Positions 35,869-44,177 of a stretch of 64,000 nt of DNA are shown here, piece after piece. A program made the translations under genes and the position numbers. Positions within the stretch are counted from its first letter, which is position 1; each line of letters begins with the position of its first letter. Source of the stretch: Paenibacillus massiliensis 2301065 = DSM 16942 (GTDB lineage Bacteria > Bacillota > Bacilli > Paenibacillales > Paenibacillaceae); contig NZ_KB898193.1 of the NCBI RefSeq assembly GCF_000377505.1, forward strand, positions 1 through 64,000, in the 5' to 3' direction. Under the pieces are notes generated by a model. The model was not told where the DNA came from, ran no database searches, and was given only the letters and a program-made list of their open reading frames with translations.

Positions 35869-37196
35869 TTGTTCTCCTCCTGTTCTCTATCCATCACCGA
35901 TGCTGCACAATAATAAGCCATATCTCCAGTAACCTTTTCCCCAATACGAGGCAAAACGCCAGCAAAGCGGCCTCCGATCACGAATACACCTGTCAGCAAA
36001 TAACCGCAGTATGGGCCTTCCTCTGTCTCGATCCGAACCTCCTGCATGGGGGCCAGCTCCTGATAAATCTTAGGTTGCTGATGATAATAGGCCATAAGCT
36101 CTTCATCTTCATCTTCATCCTTATCCTCTGTAGGCAGCAGTTCCCTATTCCCCTCAAACAACTCCGTGCCCCGACCTTCTCGTCCCCAATAGCTCTTCGC
36201 AACGTAAGGTATGGATTGCAGCTCAAACGGACCAGCTTCGAAATACGTAGGCAGCAAATATCGTGAAATCAACTCAAGCTCGTTATCCTGGAACAAACGG
36301 AAGCCGCAATACTCCGGGGTCTGCTCATTACGCTCATAAAGGGACCAGATCGTGGCCATGAAGCCTTTACTCTGCATCAGGACATGCTGTCCGGGATTCA
36401 TCAGACCAAGCCGACCTTCCTTCACCAGTTCCAGCAACGCAACACCAATATCTACACCTGTCTTCTCATCTCGATCATCCACCAGGTATTCCAATGGATA
36501 GAGGCGGTATAAAAGATTGATCTTATGTCCCGCATGATATAGCGCATCGCCCGGAATGATCTCCAGCTCTTCGAGCGGCGCATAGCGAACGTCGAATCCA
36601 GCCTCACGACAGCGTTGCATCAGGTACTCCGTATTCGTGCGGTCCTCCAGGTGCTCACCGAACGAAGTGAACGTAACAGTCCCTTGCAAGCCCTGCTGTG
36701 CATAAGCTTCCAGCCACATGCGAAAGCAGGCACGAATGCATTCGTCCATAGCTACAGACGGCGACGATAACCCTGCTCCTGCAGCTAGTTCGATAAGAGT
36801 GGATTCCAGCGCTGCTGCCTCGGGAATACCTGTAGGTGTATCCGTGTTGTTCTCGATACATTTAAGTCCGGTCTCTCCGATGATCCAATCCTGACGCGTA
36901 ATGCCTCCTGTCACCATCTCCTGACGTACAACGGGTAATAGAGCAGGATGAAGACCAAGCTGCTGAATCAAAAAGCTGTCAGGTAGATAACGCTGGACGA
37001 AACGCATGACCTTGCAATAGATATCATCAATAGCCTCTGCGGCAGAACACAGCTCCTGCATTTCGATCTTTGTATACACGGTCAAGGCCGGGACACAATA
37101 CTGCTTGCCGTACATTCGGTGATAAGGGACATGTCGCCCTGCCTTCCCCTCGAACACCTCTTCATGGCTAAGGGGCAAAGTATGTACTGCTCTCAC
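35865..37196 (-). CDS. Glutathionylspermidine-synthase-like ATP-grasp ligase
   Basis: A 443-residue protein of the GSP-synthase/YgiC/YjfC type: pre-ATP-grasp domain with GITRQDWIIGETGLKCIENN and TDTPTGIPEAAALE (about 98-130), then an ATP-grasp domain with VAKSYWGREGRGTELFEGN (about 325-345). Family members join a carboxyl group to an amine with ATP. Bacillales generally use bacillithiol rather than glutathione, so glutathionylspermidine is an unlikely product; a peptide-type ligation on the neighbouring lipoprotein is conceivable. The frame opens with TTG at 37205, but GTG at 37196 has GGGAGG at 9 nt and is preferred. An acidic insert (KDEDEDEE, about 355) is unusual. Confidence 0.85.
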   Translation of the reverse strand: MRAVHTLPLSHEEVFEGKAGRHVPYHRMYGKQYCVPALTVYTKIEMQELCSAAEAIDDIYCKVMRFVQRYLPDSFLIQQLGLHPALLPVVRQEMVTGGITRQDWIIGETGLKCIENNTDTPTGIPEAAALESTLIELAAGAGLSSPSVAMDECIRACFRMWLEAYAQQGLQGTVTFTSFGEHLEDRTNTEYLMQRCREAGFDVRYAPLEELEIIPGDALYHAGHKINLLYRLYPLEYLVDDRDEKTGVDIGVALLELVKEGRLGLMNPGQHVLMQSKGFMATIWSLYERNEQTPEYCGFRLFQDNELELISRYLLPTYFEAGPFELQSIPYVAKSYWGREGRGTELFEGNRELLPTEDKDEDEDEELMAYYHQQPKIYQELAPMQEVRIETEEGPYCGYLLTGVFVIGGRFAGVLPRIGEKVTGDMAYYCAASVMDREQEENK

Positions 37197-37201
37197 ACTC
37201 T

Positions 37202-37498
37202 TCAACCTCCCGAGCCACTGAAGAAGCTTCCAAAGCCGCTTGACTTAGAGCTGGACGAGCCTGAGGAGCTGTAGGAGCTTTTATCCTTACTTCCGTTATA
37301 AAAGGAGCTCCCTCCGCGGTAAGAGCTGTGACTGGAGCTACGTTCGCAGGAATTGTCATCATATTTTGGGTCACAATCGTCATTCGTGGTCGTACCACAG
37401 CCAGACAAGACTGCCGGGACGGCCAGCATTAGAGAGAAGGCAGCCAGCTTCGCACGCGAGCCGGGACTAGATTTGCTTTTGCGCTCTTCTTCAGACAT
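37202..37498 (-). CDS. Small lipoprotein with Ser/Gly-rich tail ending in Gly-Gly
   Basis: A 98-residue protein with a basic start, a hydrophobic segment (about 17-32) and the lipobox VLSGC (Cys near 34). The mature part has two more Cys in an acidic stretch (DDCDPKYDDNSCE) and then about 45 residues of almost only Ser, Gly, Tyr, Lys and Phe, ending GSGG. The layout resembles YgiB/YjfM (DUF1190) lipoproteins, which neighbour the same ATP-grasp family in E. coli. ATG follows the previous stop directly, with GAGGTG at 9 nt. The C-terminal Gly-Gly could be a ligase substrate; this is inference. Confidence 0.75.
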   Translation of the reverse strand: MSEEERKSKSSPGSRAKLAAFSLMLAVPAVLSGCGTTTNDDCDPKYDDNSCERSSSHSSYRGGSSFYNGSKDKSSYSSSGSSSSKSSGFGSFFSGSGG

Positions 37499-37963
37499 TT
37501 ACAAATTCACCTCTTTCATGAACAGCAGCACCTTCTTGGCCTCCGTATCCAAGACGGAGTATACGAATTCGTAGGTAGCCCCATTATGAACCATATAATG
37601 GTCCAGCAAGCGTTCAGCGAGTTCCATCGTATATGCGTTGATACCTGCCAGCTCCTTATCCTCGAATGATCTGCCATTCCATAGTCTATACTCCGCCATG
37701 AACATCAGAGATACCGAGCGTGGTGACTTTACAGCATCGATAATAGCTGAGCCATACTCAGCTGGCAGTTGGCGCTGCATGTCTGTCACATACACTGCAT
37801 GATCCCGCCCATCACTCTCATTGGATAGATGGAGCCATAGCTTGCCTGTTATCACAGTGGCGTCTACCAGCTTGCGCATGAACAGTTCATCACGGGGAAC
37901 AGACATCTCGTCAAGTATCCCCGTTTCGGACTGACGCTCATCTGACCAGCTTCGATAAGTCAT
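37499..37963 (-). CDS. Hypothetical protein, first gene of the ATP-grasp/DUF350 operon
   Basis: A cytosolic protein of about 154 residues, mixed alpha/beta by appearance, without signal peptide or recognised motif. The frame opens with GTG at 38056; ATG at 37963 was chosen, but neither has a well-placed ribosome binding site (GGAAAGGAAGGG lies 19 nt upstream of the ATG), so the start is uncertain. It ends where the lipoprotein begins. By position it may correspond to the small soluble proteins (for example YjfI or YjfK) in the related E. coli operon, but no sequence relation could be shown. Confidence 0.7.
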   Translation of the reverse strand: MTYRSWSDERQSETGILDEMSVPRDELFMRKLVDATVITGKLWLHLSNESDGRDHAVYVTDMQRQLPAEYGSAIIDAVKSPRSVSLMFMAEYRLWNGRSFEDKELAGINAYTMELAERLLDHYMVHNGATYEFVYSVLDTEAKKVLLFMKEVNL

Positions 37964-38115
37964 GAAGTAATAAATAACGATTCCCTTCCTTTCCTTCCTC
38001 TGCAGAAGCTGCATATATTGAATATTGAAACTGCATAACAAACGTATATAACGCACGACAAGGAAAAAAGTTACATATACATTTTCATATAATGACTCTT
38101 CATCCTAATTCTACG

Positions 38116-38156
38116 AGAAAAAGACACAAGCTCCAGACTATTGCAGCCTGAGCTTG
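38116..38156 (-). terminator. Terminator of trmB
   Basis: CAAGCTC and GAGCTTG (38150-38156, 38127-38133 on the plus strand) around a 16-nt loop, followed on the minus strand by TGTCTTTTTC. Confidence 0.7.
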
Positions 38157-38231
38157 CGCCCTCTTGTGGACCTTCTTGTCCACTACCGAACCAAGTTGCC
38201 GAGCGCACGTACGCCATAACATGGATCGCAA

Positions 38232-38939
38232 TTAGTACTTGTCCAGCCTGATCTTGTTATATTCTGCGTAAATTTTCTCGCCAATGACAACCTCCACCCG
38301 GTGGATGTTCATCCCTTTACCCATGAATTTCTGCTCGTATTCTGTCATGACATGCTCCTCATTAATCCCGTCTCTATGCAGGTTCAATGAGATATTAGTC
38401 ATTTGCAGACCACTATCAGCGAACGAATTCAGAGAGAATTCGAATAATGTCTCGGAATCCGTCTTAAAATGAATCTGACCGTCGCTATTCAGAATATGGC
38501 GGTATTTCGTAAGGAACCGAGGATGAGTCAAGCGACGGCGTGCATGCTTTGACTTGGGCCAAGGATCACTAAAGTTCAGATAGACCCGCTCAACCTCTCC
38601 TTCTTCGAAGACATTTTCGATGGTCTCAATGTTAGCCAGTGCCAGCTTCAGGTTGGGCGGTGTATCCACCTCGCGTTCACTCCAGGCATTTCTTGCCTTG
38701 TCGCTTGCTCTGCGGACCAGCTCATCATACATGTCGAAGCCTATATAATTGATGTCGGGGTTGCGGAAGCTCATCTGACTGATGAATTGTCCCTTCCCCA
38801 TACCGAATTCCACATGAATCGGGCGGTCGTTACCGAACAGTTTTGCCCATTTCCCCTTATGCTCTCCTGGCTCCAGCACGACCAGCTCAGGCTGCTGCTC
38901 CAGATTTTCACGTATTCCTTTTCTACCGCGTAGACGCAT
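38232..38939 (-). CDS. trmB: tRNA (guanine-N7-)-methyltransferase TrmB
   Basis: A 235-residue class I methyltransferase that makes m7G46 in tRNA. The SAM motif VEFGMGKGQFI (about 43-53) and the family signature YLNFSDPWPKSKHARRRL (about 119-136) are complete; YEQKF near 203 is the TrmB C-terminal mark. TGGAGG precedes ATG at 38939. It is a single gene with its own terminator. Confidence 0.97.
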   Translation of the reverse strand: MRLRGRKGIRENLEQQPELVVLEPGEHKGKWAKLFGNDRPIHVEFGMGKGQFISQMSFRNPDINYIGFDMYDELVRRASDKARNAWSEREVDTPPNLKLALANIETIENVFEEGEVERVYLNFSDPWPKSKHARRRLTHPRFLTKYRHILNSDGQIHFKTDSETLFEFSLNSFADSGLQMTNISLNLHRDGINEEHVMTEYEQKFMGKGMNIHRVEVVIGEKIYAEYNKIRLDKY

Positions 38940-39235
38940 CTTATTCCTCCATTAAATAAGTTCCTGTGTATTGCTTGCTCCCTGCAATATTGTGCCGAAC
39001 TTCAGCTTAAAAGTAAACGGCTATTTTAGACAAAATACGGATTTTTCATATTTCTTGTGTATTAAGCTTGTACTTTCATCCCAAATTACTTACGCAGTTC
39101 AGGTCAATGAGACTCGTTACGCATACTGTATTGCTAATCCTGGTCACTGCTGAAAAAGGAAAAAGGAATCCACATGACCTTCCGAAATGGATGATCAAGG
39201 AATTCCTTCTTCAATATATTTGGATTGGGGTCCAA
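38940..39235. other. Intergenic region upstream of trmB
   Basis: No gene is seen. One copy of a 13-bp direct repeat (39228-39240) lies at its right edge. Confidence 0.4.
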
Positions 39236-39715
39236 CTAAGTCAGTAGTTCATAGTCTACCTTATCTGTAGGGGGTAAATCAAATGTCTTTTCGCAGGCTG
39301 CCCGAATTTTTTGTCTTGCTGTCGTGCCGACCTGCTGATTTTGAGGAAAACGAACTCCCGTCAAAGCAAGCGCCTCATCAAATGTCAGTTCCACAAACAC
39401 TTTATCTGGACGCAGCTGAGAAGCTTTTTCCATAACAAGATCACCTCAAGTTTTATTAGGAACCGGATATGCGATATTGCATATTACAACTGTGGGGTGG
39501 CTTATAAGAGATTATCTGGTACCGCTATCAATATAACATATTGTGTTAACTTTTTCAAGCTCATCCCCTTGATTTCCGCAAGAATACACCTTTCGTTCAA
39601 TTCCCCTTTTGCTATCAATAGTGATACAATAAATACGATTCAGGACTGCTTGTGCGGCATGACGCTATGCGCCAAGCATTCACATGATAAAAATACAGAT
39701 CAGGGTCCAACTAAG
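39228..39715. repeat. 13-bp direct repeats flanking a small gene
   Basis: GGGTCCAACTAAG occurs at 39228-39240 and again at 39703-39715, bracketing the 65-codon gene and its promoter region. The left copy contains the stop codon of that gene. The pair may be chance, a target-site relic, or a binding site. Confidence 0.5.
39236..39433 (-). CDS. 65-residue hypothetical protein
   Basis: A small soluble protein with mixed composition (MEKASQLRPDKVFVELTFDE near the start; a Lys/Arg-rich middle). ATG at 39433 follows GAGGTGATCTTGTT, a good ribosome binding site. It is divergent from ytqA. No family is recognised; it has no membrane segment or signal. Confidence 0.6.
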   Translation of the reverse strand: MEKASQLRPDKVFVELTFDEALALTGVRFPQNQQVGTTARQKIRAACEKTFDLPPTDKVDYELLT

Positions 39716-39744
39716 CTGGTTCCAATCCGATAAGGAGCTTCTTC
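39434..39744. other. Divergent intergenic region before ytqA
   Basis: A possible -10 for ytqA is TACAAT near 39625-39630. Otherwise AT-rich without gene or strong structure. Confidence 0.4.
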
Positions 39745-40698
39745 ATGAATTCAAATCTGATCACTCCTCCCCGCTTGTGGAGAGAAAAGAGATTCCATAC
39801 CTGGAATTATGAGATGCATGAGCAATTTCAGGATAAAGTATTCAAGGTCATGCTCGATGCCGGGTTCACGTGCCCGAATCGCGACGGGTCCATAGCCAAG
39901 GGTGGCTGTACCTTCTGCAGTGCAAGAGGCTCAGGAGATTTCGCTGGACGGAGACGCGATGACCTGGTTACACAATTCAACACCATCCGTGACAGACAGC
40001 ACTTGAAATGGCCTAACGCAAAATATATCGGTTACTTCCAAGCCTACACGAACACCTATGCCCCGGTAGAGGAATTGCGGGAATACTATGAGGTCATTTT
40101 GCAGCAGCCTGGGGTCGTAGGTCTTTCTATAGCTACCCGTCCAGATTGCCTGCCAGACGATGTTCTCGACTATTTGGAAGAGCTGAATGAGCGTACATAT
40201 CTGTGGCTTGAGATGGGACTGCAGACGGTTCATGAGTCTACCTCCGAATTGATTAATCGTGCCCATGACACTGAATGCTATCTAGAAGCCGTCGAGAAGC
40301 TGCGCAAGCGTAATATCAGGGTATGTGCCCATATTATTTATGGACTGCCCCAGGAAAGTCATGAGATGATGCTGGAGACTGGCAGAGCTGTCTCCCAAAT
40401 GGATGTTCAGGGCATCAAGATCCACCTGCTGCACCTGATGCGCAAGACACCTATGGTGAAGCAGTATGAGGCAGGATTGCTTCGCTTCCTTGAGCAGGAT
40501 GAGTATGTGAAGCTGATCGTCGATACGCTGGAGTTCCTGCCACCGGAGATGATCGTTCATCGCCTGACGGGAGATGCTCCGCGGGATCTGCTGATCGGTC
40601 CAACCTGGTCACTTAACAAGTGGGAAGTGCTGAATGCTATCGATGCGGAGCTGAAGAATCGTGATACGTGGCAGGGTAAATTCTGGAGGAAGCTCTGA
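39745..40698 (+). CDS. ytqA: Radical-SAM protein YtqA (MnmL-type tRNA wobble-uridine enzyme)
   Basis: A 317-residue radical-SAM protein with the family cluster motif CPNRDGSIAKGGCTFC (about 43-58, C-X11-C-X2-C spacing), the EMGLQTVHE segment near 157 and a C-terminal substrate domain. YtqA-type proteins have been linked to the conversion of cmnm5s2U34 on the way to mnm5s2U34 in Gram-positive bacteria that lack MnmC. AAGGAG precedes ATG at 39745. The stop overlaps the ytqB start, which strongly suggests joint function. Confidence 0.92.
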   Translation: MNSNLITPPRLWREKRFHTWNYEMHEQFQDKVFKVMLDAGFTCPNRDGSIAKGGCTFCSARGSGDFAGRRRDDLVTQFNTIRDRQHLKWPNAKYIGYFQAYTNTYAPVEELREYYEVILQQPGVVGLSIATRPDCLPDDVLDYLEELNERTYLWLEMGLQTVHESTSELINRAHDTECYLEAVEKLRKRNIRVCAHIIYGLPQESHEMMLETGRAVSQMDVQGIKIHLLHLMRKTPMVKQYEAGLLRFLEQDEYVKLIVDTLEFLPPEMIVHRLTGDAPRDLLIGPTWSLNKWEVLNAIDAELKNRDTWQGKFWRKL

Positions 40699-41276
40699 TG
40701 GGCTTCCTGTCGGTACTCAGCTATGCCCATCAGCTCATATCGGCCCGCATACAGCCAGGTGACTGTGCCATTGATGCTACGGCTGGAACTGGAGCTGATA
40801 CGTTGTTACTGGCTCAGGCTGCGGGGAGACGGGGGCACGTCTTCAGCTTCGATATTCAGGAGCAAGCACTTGCCCTGACCAGAGAACGGCTGACACGTGC
40901 TGAGGGCGCCATAGCACAGGTGACATTGCTGCAGCATAGTCATGATGAAATGCTACTGCATATTCCGGCAGAGCTCCATGGCAAAGTAGCAGCAGTAATG
41001 TTCAATCTCGGCTATTTGCCAACGGATGGGGCTGATCATGCGATTATCACTCATACCCCTTCCACTCTGCGTGCGCTGGAGGCTGCTTTACAGCTGCTTC
41101 GACCACGTGGGATTATCACCACGGTCCTGTATCCAGGCCATGCGGGTGGAGACGAAGAAGCACAAGCCGTGCTGGATTGGGCATCAGCTCTCCCTGTGTC
41201 CGAGGGGCAAAGCATCATTTACCGCCAGCTACAACGGCCTGCTTCTCCTTTCGTAGTAGCGATCGAGAGAAAATAA
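40698..41276 (+). CDS. ytqB: tRNA methyltransferase YtqB (MnmM)
   Basis: A 192-residue class I SAM methyltransferase with the motif AIDATAGTGADTLLLAQ (about 22-38) and the N-L-G-Y-L-P motif (about 107-112). Members methylate nm5s2U34 of tRNA to mnm5s2U34. TGATG overlap with ytqA. The motif P-T-D-G-A-D-H after NLGYLP is typical of this subfamily. Confidence 0.92.
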   Translation: MGFLSVLSYAHQLISARIQPGDCAIDATAGTGADTLLLAQAAGRRGHVFSFDIQEQALALTRERLTRAEGAIAQVTLLQHSHDEMLLHIPAELHGKVAAVMFNLGYLPTDGADHAIITHTPSTLRALEAALQLLRPRGIITTVLYPGHAGGDEEAQAVLDWASALPVSEGQSIIYRQLQRPASPFVVAIERK

Positions 41277-41285
41277 AAGGTTCCT

Positions 41286-41315
41286 GTTGTTACACAGTCG
41301 CGTTGTTACACAGTC
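41286..41315. repeat. Two tandem copies of a 14-mer
   Basis: GTTGTTACACAGTC at 41286-41299 and 41302-41315, period 16 bp, followed by a degenerate third copy (CTGTTATTACAG). It lies between ytqB and the VOC gene. Confidence 0.75.
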
Positions 41316-41426
41316 ACTGTTATTACAGAATGACTATTGTCCCACAGTGCGTGTCGTCAATGAAGTCTATGGTATTCCATTCCTAATTATAACTGCTTTG
41401 ATTTGTGTTCTGGAGGAGGAGCAAGA

Positions 41427-41825
41427 ATGGCTGTTGTCAAAATGGAGCATGTAGGTATTATGGTATCCTCGATCGAAAGGTCGATCGAGTTCTATGTCAA
41501 AGTGGTCGGCCTTCGTCACTTGGAGACCGTTCAGCATCTGAACCCCGAGATCCGCCTCGCCTTTCTGGCCTTTCCTGGTCAAGAATCCGTAGAGTTGGAG
41601 CTAATTCAGGGGTATTCCGATACATTACCGAGTGAAGGACGTGTTCACCATGTAGCCTTCTCCGTCGATCATATCGACGTGGAATTCCATCGTATACGCA
41701 CACTGGGCGTACATGGACTGGATACAGAGATCACCACTCTGCCCAATGGAAGTCAGTACTTCTTCTTCGACGGGCCGGATGGTGAACGTCTGGAGTTCTT
41801 CCAATCTACACGTAGTTCCATCTAA
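41427..41825 (+). CDS. VOC-family (glyoxalase/dioxygenase-fold) protein
   Basis: A 132-residue protein of the vicinal-oxygen-chelate fold. Metal-ligand candidates are His in KMEHVGIMV (about 8), Glu in ESVELELIQ (about 51), His in RVHHVAFSV (about 67-68) and Glu in GERLEFFQ (about 124). This pattern fits lactoylglutathione-lyase-like proteins, though the substrate in a bacillithiol organism is open. GGAGGAGGAG precedes ATG at 41427; the frame begins 8 codons earlier. It stands alone. Confidence 0.85.
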   Translation: MAVVKMEHVGIMVSSIERSIEFYVKVVGLRHLETVQHLNPEIRLAFLAFPGQESVELELIQGYSDTLPSEGRVHHVAFSVDHIDVEFHRIRTLGVHGLDTEITTLPNGSQYFFFDGPDGERLEFFQSTRSSI

Positions 41826-41983
41826 TATTACATATATAAAATCAATTTTATAATACCTTTAGCTGCTTCAATCAGGACTAGATATAGATCAAAACGGTTC
41901 AATTTGTCTATGTCTAGTTACAAAAATCAATCTTAATTAAATTATGAAATTGATTATTACACAAATGGAGGAGAGACACCGCT

Positions 41984-42958
41984 ATGCTAACACCTTATCC
42001 GCTGCAATTCCAACCTGAATTCAAAGAAAGAGTGTGGGGAGGCCGTGCCCTTGAATCATTCGGGCTGACCCCTCCGCCAGGACACATTGGTGAAGGCTGG
42101 ATGATTGCCGATCATCCGAACGGGACCACAACTGTACTGAACGGTCCACTCGCTGGTCAAGGGCTCGATGCGATCCGTGAACAGCTTGGCAAGGATTGGC
42201 TCGGCAGCAAGGGCGTATCCGAACAGGGAGGGCGTTTTCCGCTCCTGATCAAGCTATTGGATTGCAATGATGATTTGTCCGTACAGGTACACCCAACAGA
42301 TAGCTACGAAGGACTTCCTCCAGGGGAGCTTGGCAAGACCGAGATGTGGTACGTGCTGGATGCCAAGCCTGATGCGAAGATCATCTACGGTCTGCGGGAA
42401 GGTGTGACCCGGGACAGCATGCGAGAGGCGCTTGAGTCAGGCACCATTATGGAGGATCTGAACCAGGTATCAGTTAAGGCAGGAGATACGTTCTTCATCC
42501 CCGCAGGAACTGTACACGCACTCTGTGCTGGAGTCGTGGTGGCCGAGATCCAGCAAAACTCCGATACGACTTACCGCTTATATGATTACAATCGCCCTGG
42601 GCTGGATGGTCAGCCTCGTGAATTGCATATCGAGGATTCGCTGAATGTGACTTCCTATGATAGCGCAGGGGCTACGATGATGGAGACTTCAGAAGCTGTG
42701 GCAGGTCAATGGCTCACTCTTGCTTCCTGTGATTATTTTGTAGTGGAGAAGGGTATTGTAAAAGAGAACTGGGCATTGACTACACATGCTGACAGCTTCA
42801 CAATCCTCGTGGTCTGTGACGGAGAAGGTACCCTGACCTGGGATAATGGAGCAGGCTCCTTACCTTACAAAGCCGGAGATTGCTTCTTGCTGCCAGCAAA
42901 TCTGGGGTCCTACGAGCTGAACGGCTCCAATACCGTGCTCAGATCCTATCTGCCTTAA
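41984..42958 (+). CDS. manA: Mannose-6-phosphate isomerase, class I
   Basis: A 324-residue zinc enzyme that interconverts mannose 6-phosphate and fructose 6-phosphate. Short Firmicutes-type ManA: WGGRALESF (about 19-27), the zinc-binding DDLSVQVHPTD (about 91-101), KTEMWYVLDAKPDAKIIYG (about 113-131) and FFIPAGTVHAL (about 169-179). GGAGGAG lies before ATG at 41984. It has its own AT-rich upstream region. Confidence 0.95.
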   Translation: MLTPYPLQFQPEFKERVWGGRALESFGLTPPPGHIGEGWMIADHPNGTTTVLNGPLAGQGLDAIREQLGKDWLGSKGVSEQGGRFPLLIKLLDCNDDLSVQVHPTDSYEGLPPGELGKTEMWYVLDAKPDAKIIYGLREGVTRDSMREALESGTIMEDLNQVSVKAGDTFFIPAGTVHALCAGVVVAEIQQNSDTTYRLYDYNRPGLDGQPRELHIEDSLNVTSYDSAGATMMETSEAVAGQWLTLASCDYFVVEKGIVKENWALTTHADSFTILVVCDGEGTLTWDNGAGSLPYKAGDCFLLPANLGSYELNGSNTVLRSYLP

Positions 42959-42985
42959 ATTTTACCGCCCAAGAGGGAGAAATAC

Positions 42986-43033
42986 ATGCGAGCATGGCTG
43001 TATACAGCAATCGCTTCTCTGATGAGACTATAG
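42986..43033 (+). CDS. Possible 15-residue peptide before the hydrolase gene
   Basis: ATG at 42986 has GAGGGAGAAATAC upstream and opens 15 codons (MRAWLYTAIASLMRL) to TAG at 43033, 26 bp before the hydrolase start. Its ribosome binding site is better than that of the hydrolase, so it could couple translation. It may also be chance. Confidence 0.25.
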   Translation: MRAWLYTAIASLMRL

Positions 43034-43058
43034 CTGGGTACAAGGACGTGAATGACTG

Positions 43059-44039
43059 ATGCAAAATGATACATTTGTAATGTACGATCATGAAGGAATT
43101 GATATTTTCGTATATCGGTGGATGCCAGATGGAGATGTTCCACTGCGGGGGATTGTGCAGATTGCCCACGGAATGTGCGAGACTGCGCTTCGCTACAAGG
43201 GGTTGGCTGAACAGCTGACCGCACATGGCTATGGCGTGTACGCGAATGATCATATTGGTCATGGCCGTACGGCCAAGGATGCGAATGCGCTCGGTAATCC
43301 TGGGCCTGATGCTTTTAACCGTATGGCACACAACATGATTGAGCTGGGACAGGTGGCTGCCAAGGAGCATCCCGGACAGGAAATATTTTTGTTGGGTCAC
43401 AGCATGGGCTCCTTCCTCACCCAAAAGGTCATGTACGAACGGCATGAGAGCTACAAGGGCTTTATATTATCGGGGACCAACGGCAAACGCAGTCTTGTGA
43501 GACTAGGTGAACAGCTTGCTCTCATGCAAGGAAAGCTTCAAGGAGCCAACCACCGTAGCATGCTGCTCAATGCCATTGTCTTTGGCGGCTTTAACCGTAG
43601 CTTCCGTCCGGTGCGGACTGCCTTTGATTGGCTATCAAGAGATTCTGCTGAGGTGGACTCCTTCATCAATGACCCGCTGTGTGGAGCGATCTGTACTACA
43701 GACTTCTTCCAGTCGTTCTTTCACCTATTGCAGGAAATCCATCTACCTGAGAATACAAGACGGATTGACCGCACAAAGCCTGTCTACATCTTTGGCGGGC
43801 AGCGAGACCCCGTCGGACTATTCGGCAAAGGGATCATGAATCTGGTCAATATGTACACAGCGTTAGGGATGGAGCAGGTCGATTATAAGCTTTATCCCGA
43901 GGGGCGCCATGAGATGCTTCATGAGATCAACCGCAACGAGGTCTACCATGATATTCTACACTGGCTGGAGCATCACGGCTCTCCGCAGTATGCCCTTTCA
44001 TCTCGTATTGATGACAATGAGACAGGAATCTCTATGTAG
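43059..44039 (+). CDS. Alpha/beta hydrolase, monoacylglycerol-lipase type
   Basis: A 326-residue serine hydrolase. The oxyanion/HG motif is IVQIAHGMCETALRY (about 32-46), the nucleophile Ser is in LLGHSMGSF (about 109-117), and the catalytic acid and His are likely in GGQRDPVG (about 246-253) and YPEGRHEMLHE (about 278-288). The fold is that of lysophospholipases and monoglyceride lipases (S33-like). It has no signal peptide. ATG at 43059 has AAGGACG at a rather long distance. A strong terminator follows. Confidence 0.9.
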   Translation: MQNDTFVMYDHEGIDIFVYRWMPDGDVPLRGIVQIAHGMCETALRYKGLAEQLTAHGYGVYANDHIGHGRTAKDANALGNPGPDAFNRMAHNMIELGQVAAKEHPGQEIFLLGHSMGSFLTQKVMYERHESYKGFILSGTNGKRSLVRLGEQLALMQGKLQGANHRSMLLNAIVFGGFNRSFRPVRTAFDWLSRDSAEVDSFINDPLCGAICTTDFFQSFFHLLQEIHLPENTRRIDRTKPVYIFGGQRDPVGLFGKGIMNLVNMYTALGMEQVDYKLYPEGRHEMLHEINRNEVYHDILHWLEHHGSPQYALSSRIDDNETGISM

Positions 44040-44090
44040 ACTTCGGGGTGGTACCCCAAATTAAAACGTAAATTAACACAGGTATGATTG

Positions 44091-44123
44091 AAGCTTGAAT
44101 CCTAACGGATTCAAGCTTTTTTG
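44091..44123 (+). terminator. Rho-independent terminator
   Basis: AAGCTTGAATCC-TAAC-GGATTCAAGCTT followed by TTTT, 52 bp after the hydrolase stop. Confidence 0.9.
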
Positions 44124-44177
44124 GGCCTGACAAGAGTAAGAAAGACATCAGGTAAAATACGATTACAAACAGGTATA

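Noticed and set aside
39311..39733. Plus-strand frame of 140 codons opposite the 65-residue gene
   Set aside because: The minus-strand gene has a good ribosome binding site; this frame has none and is Cys/Ser/Ile-biased.
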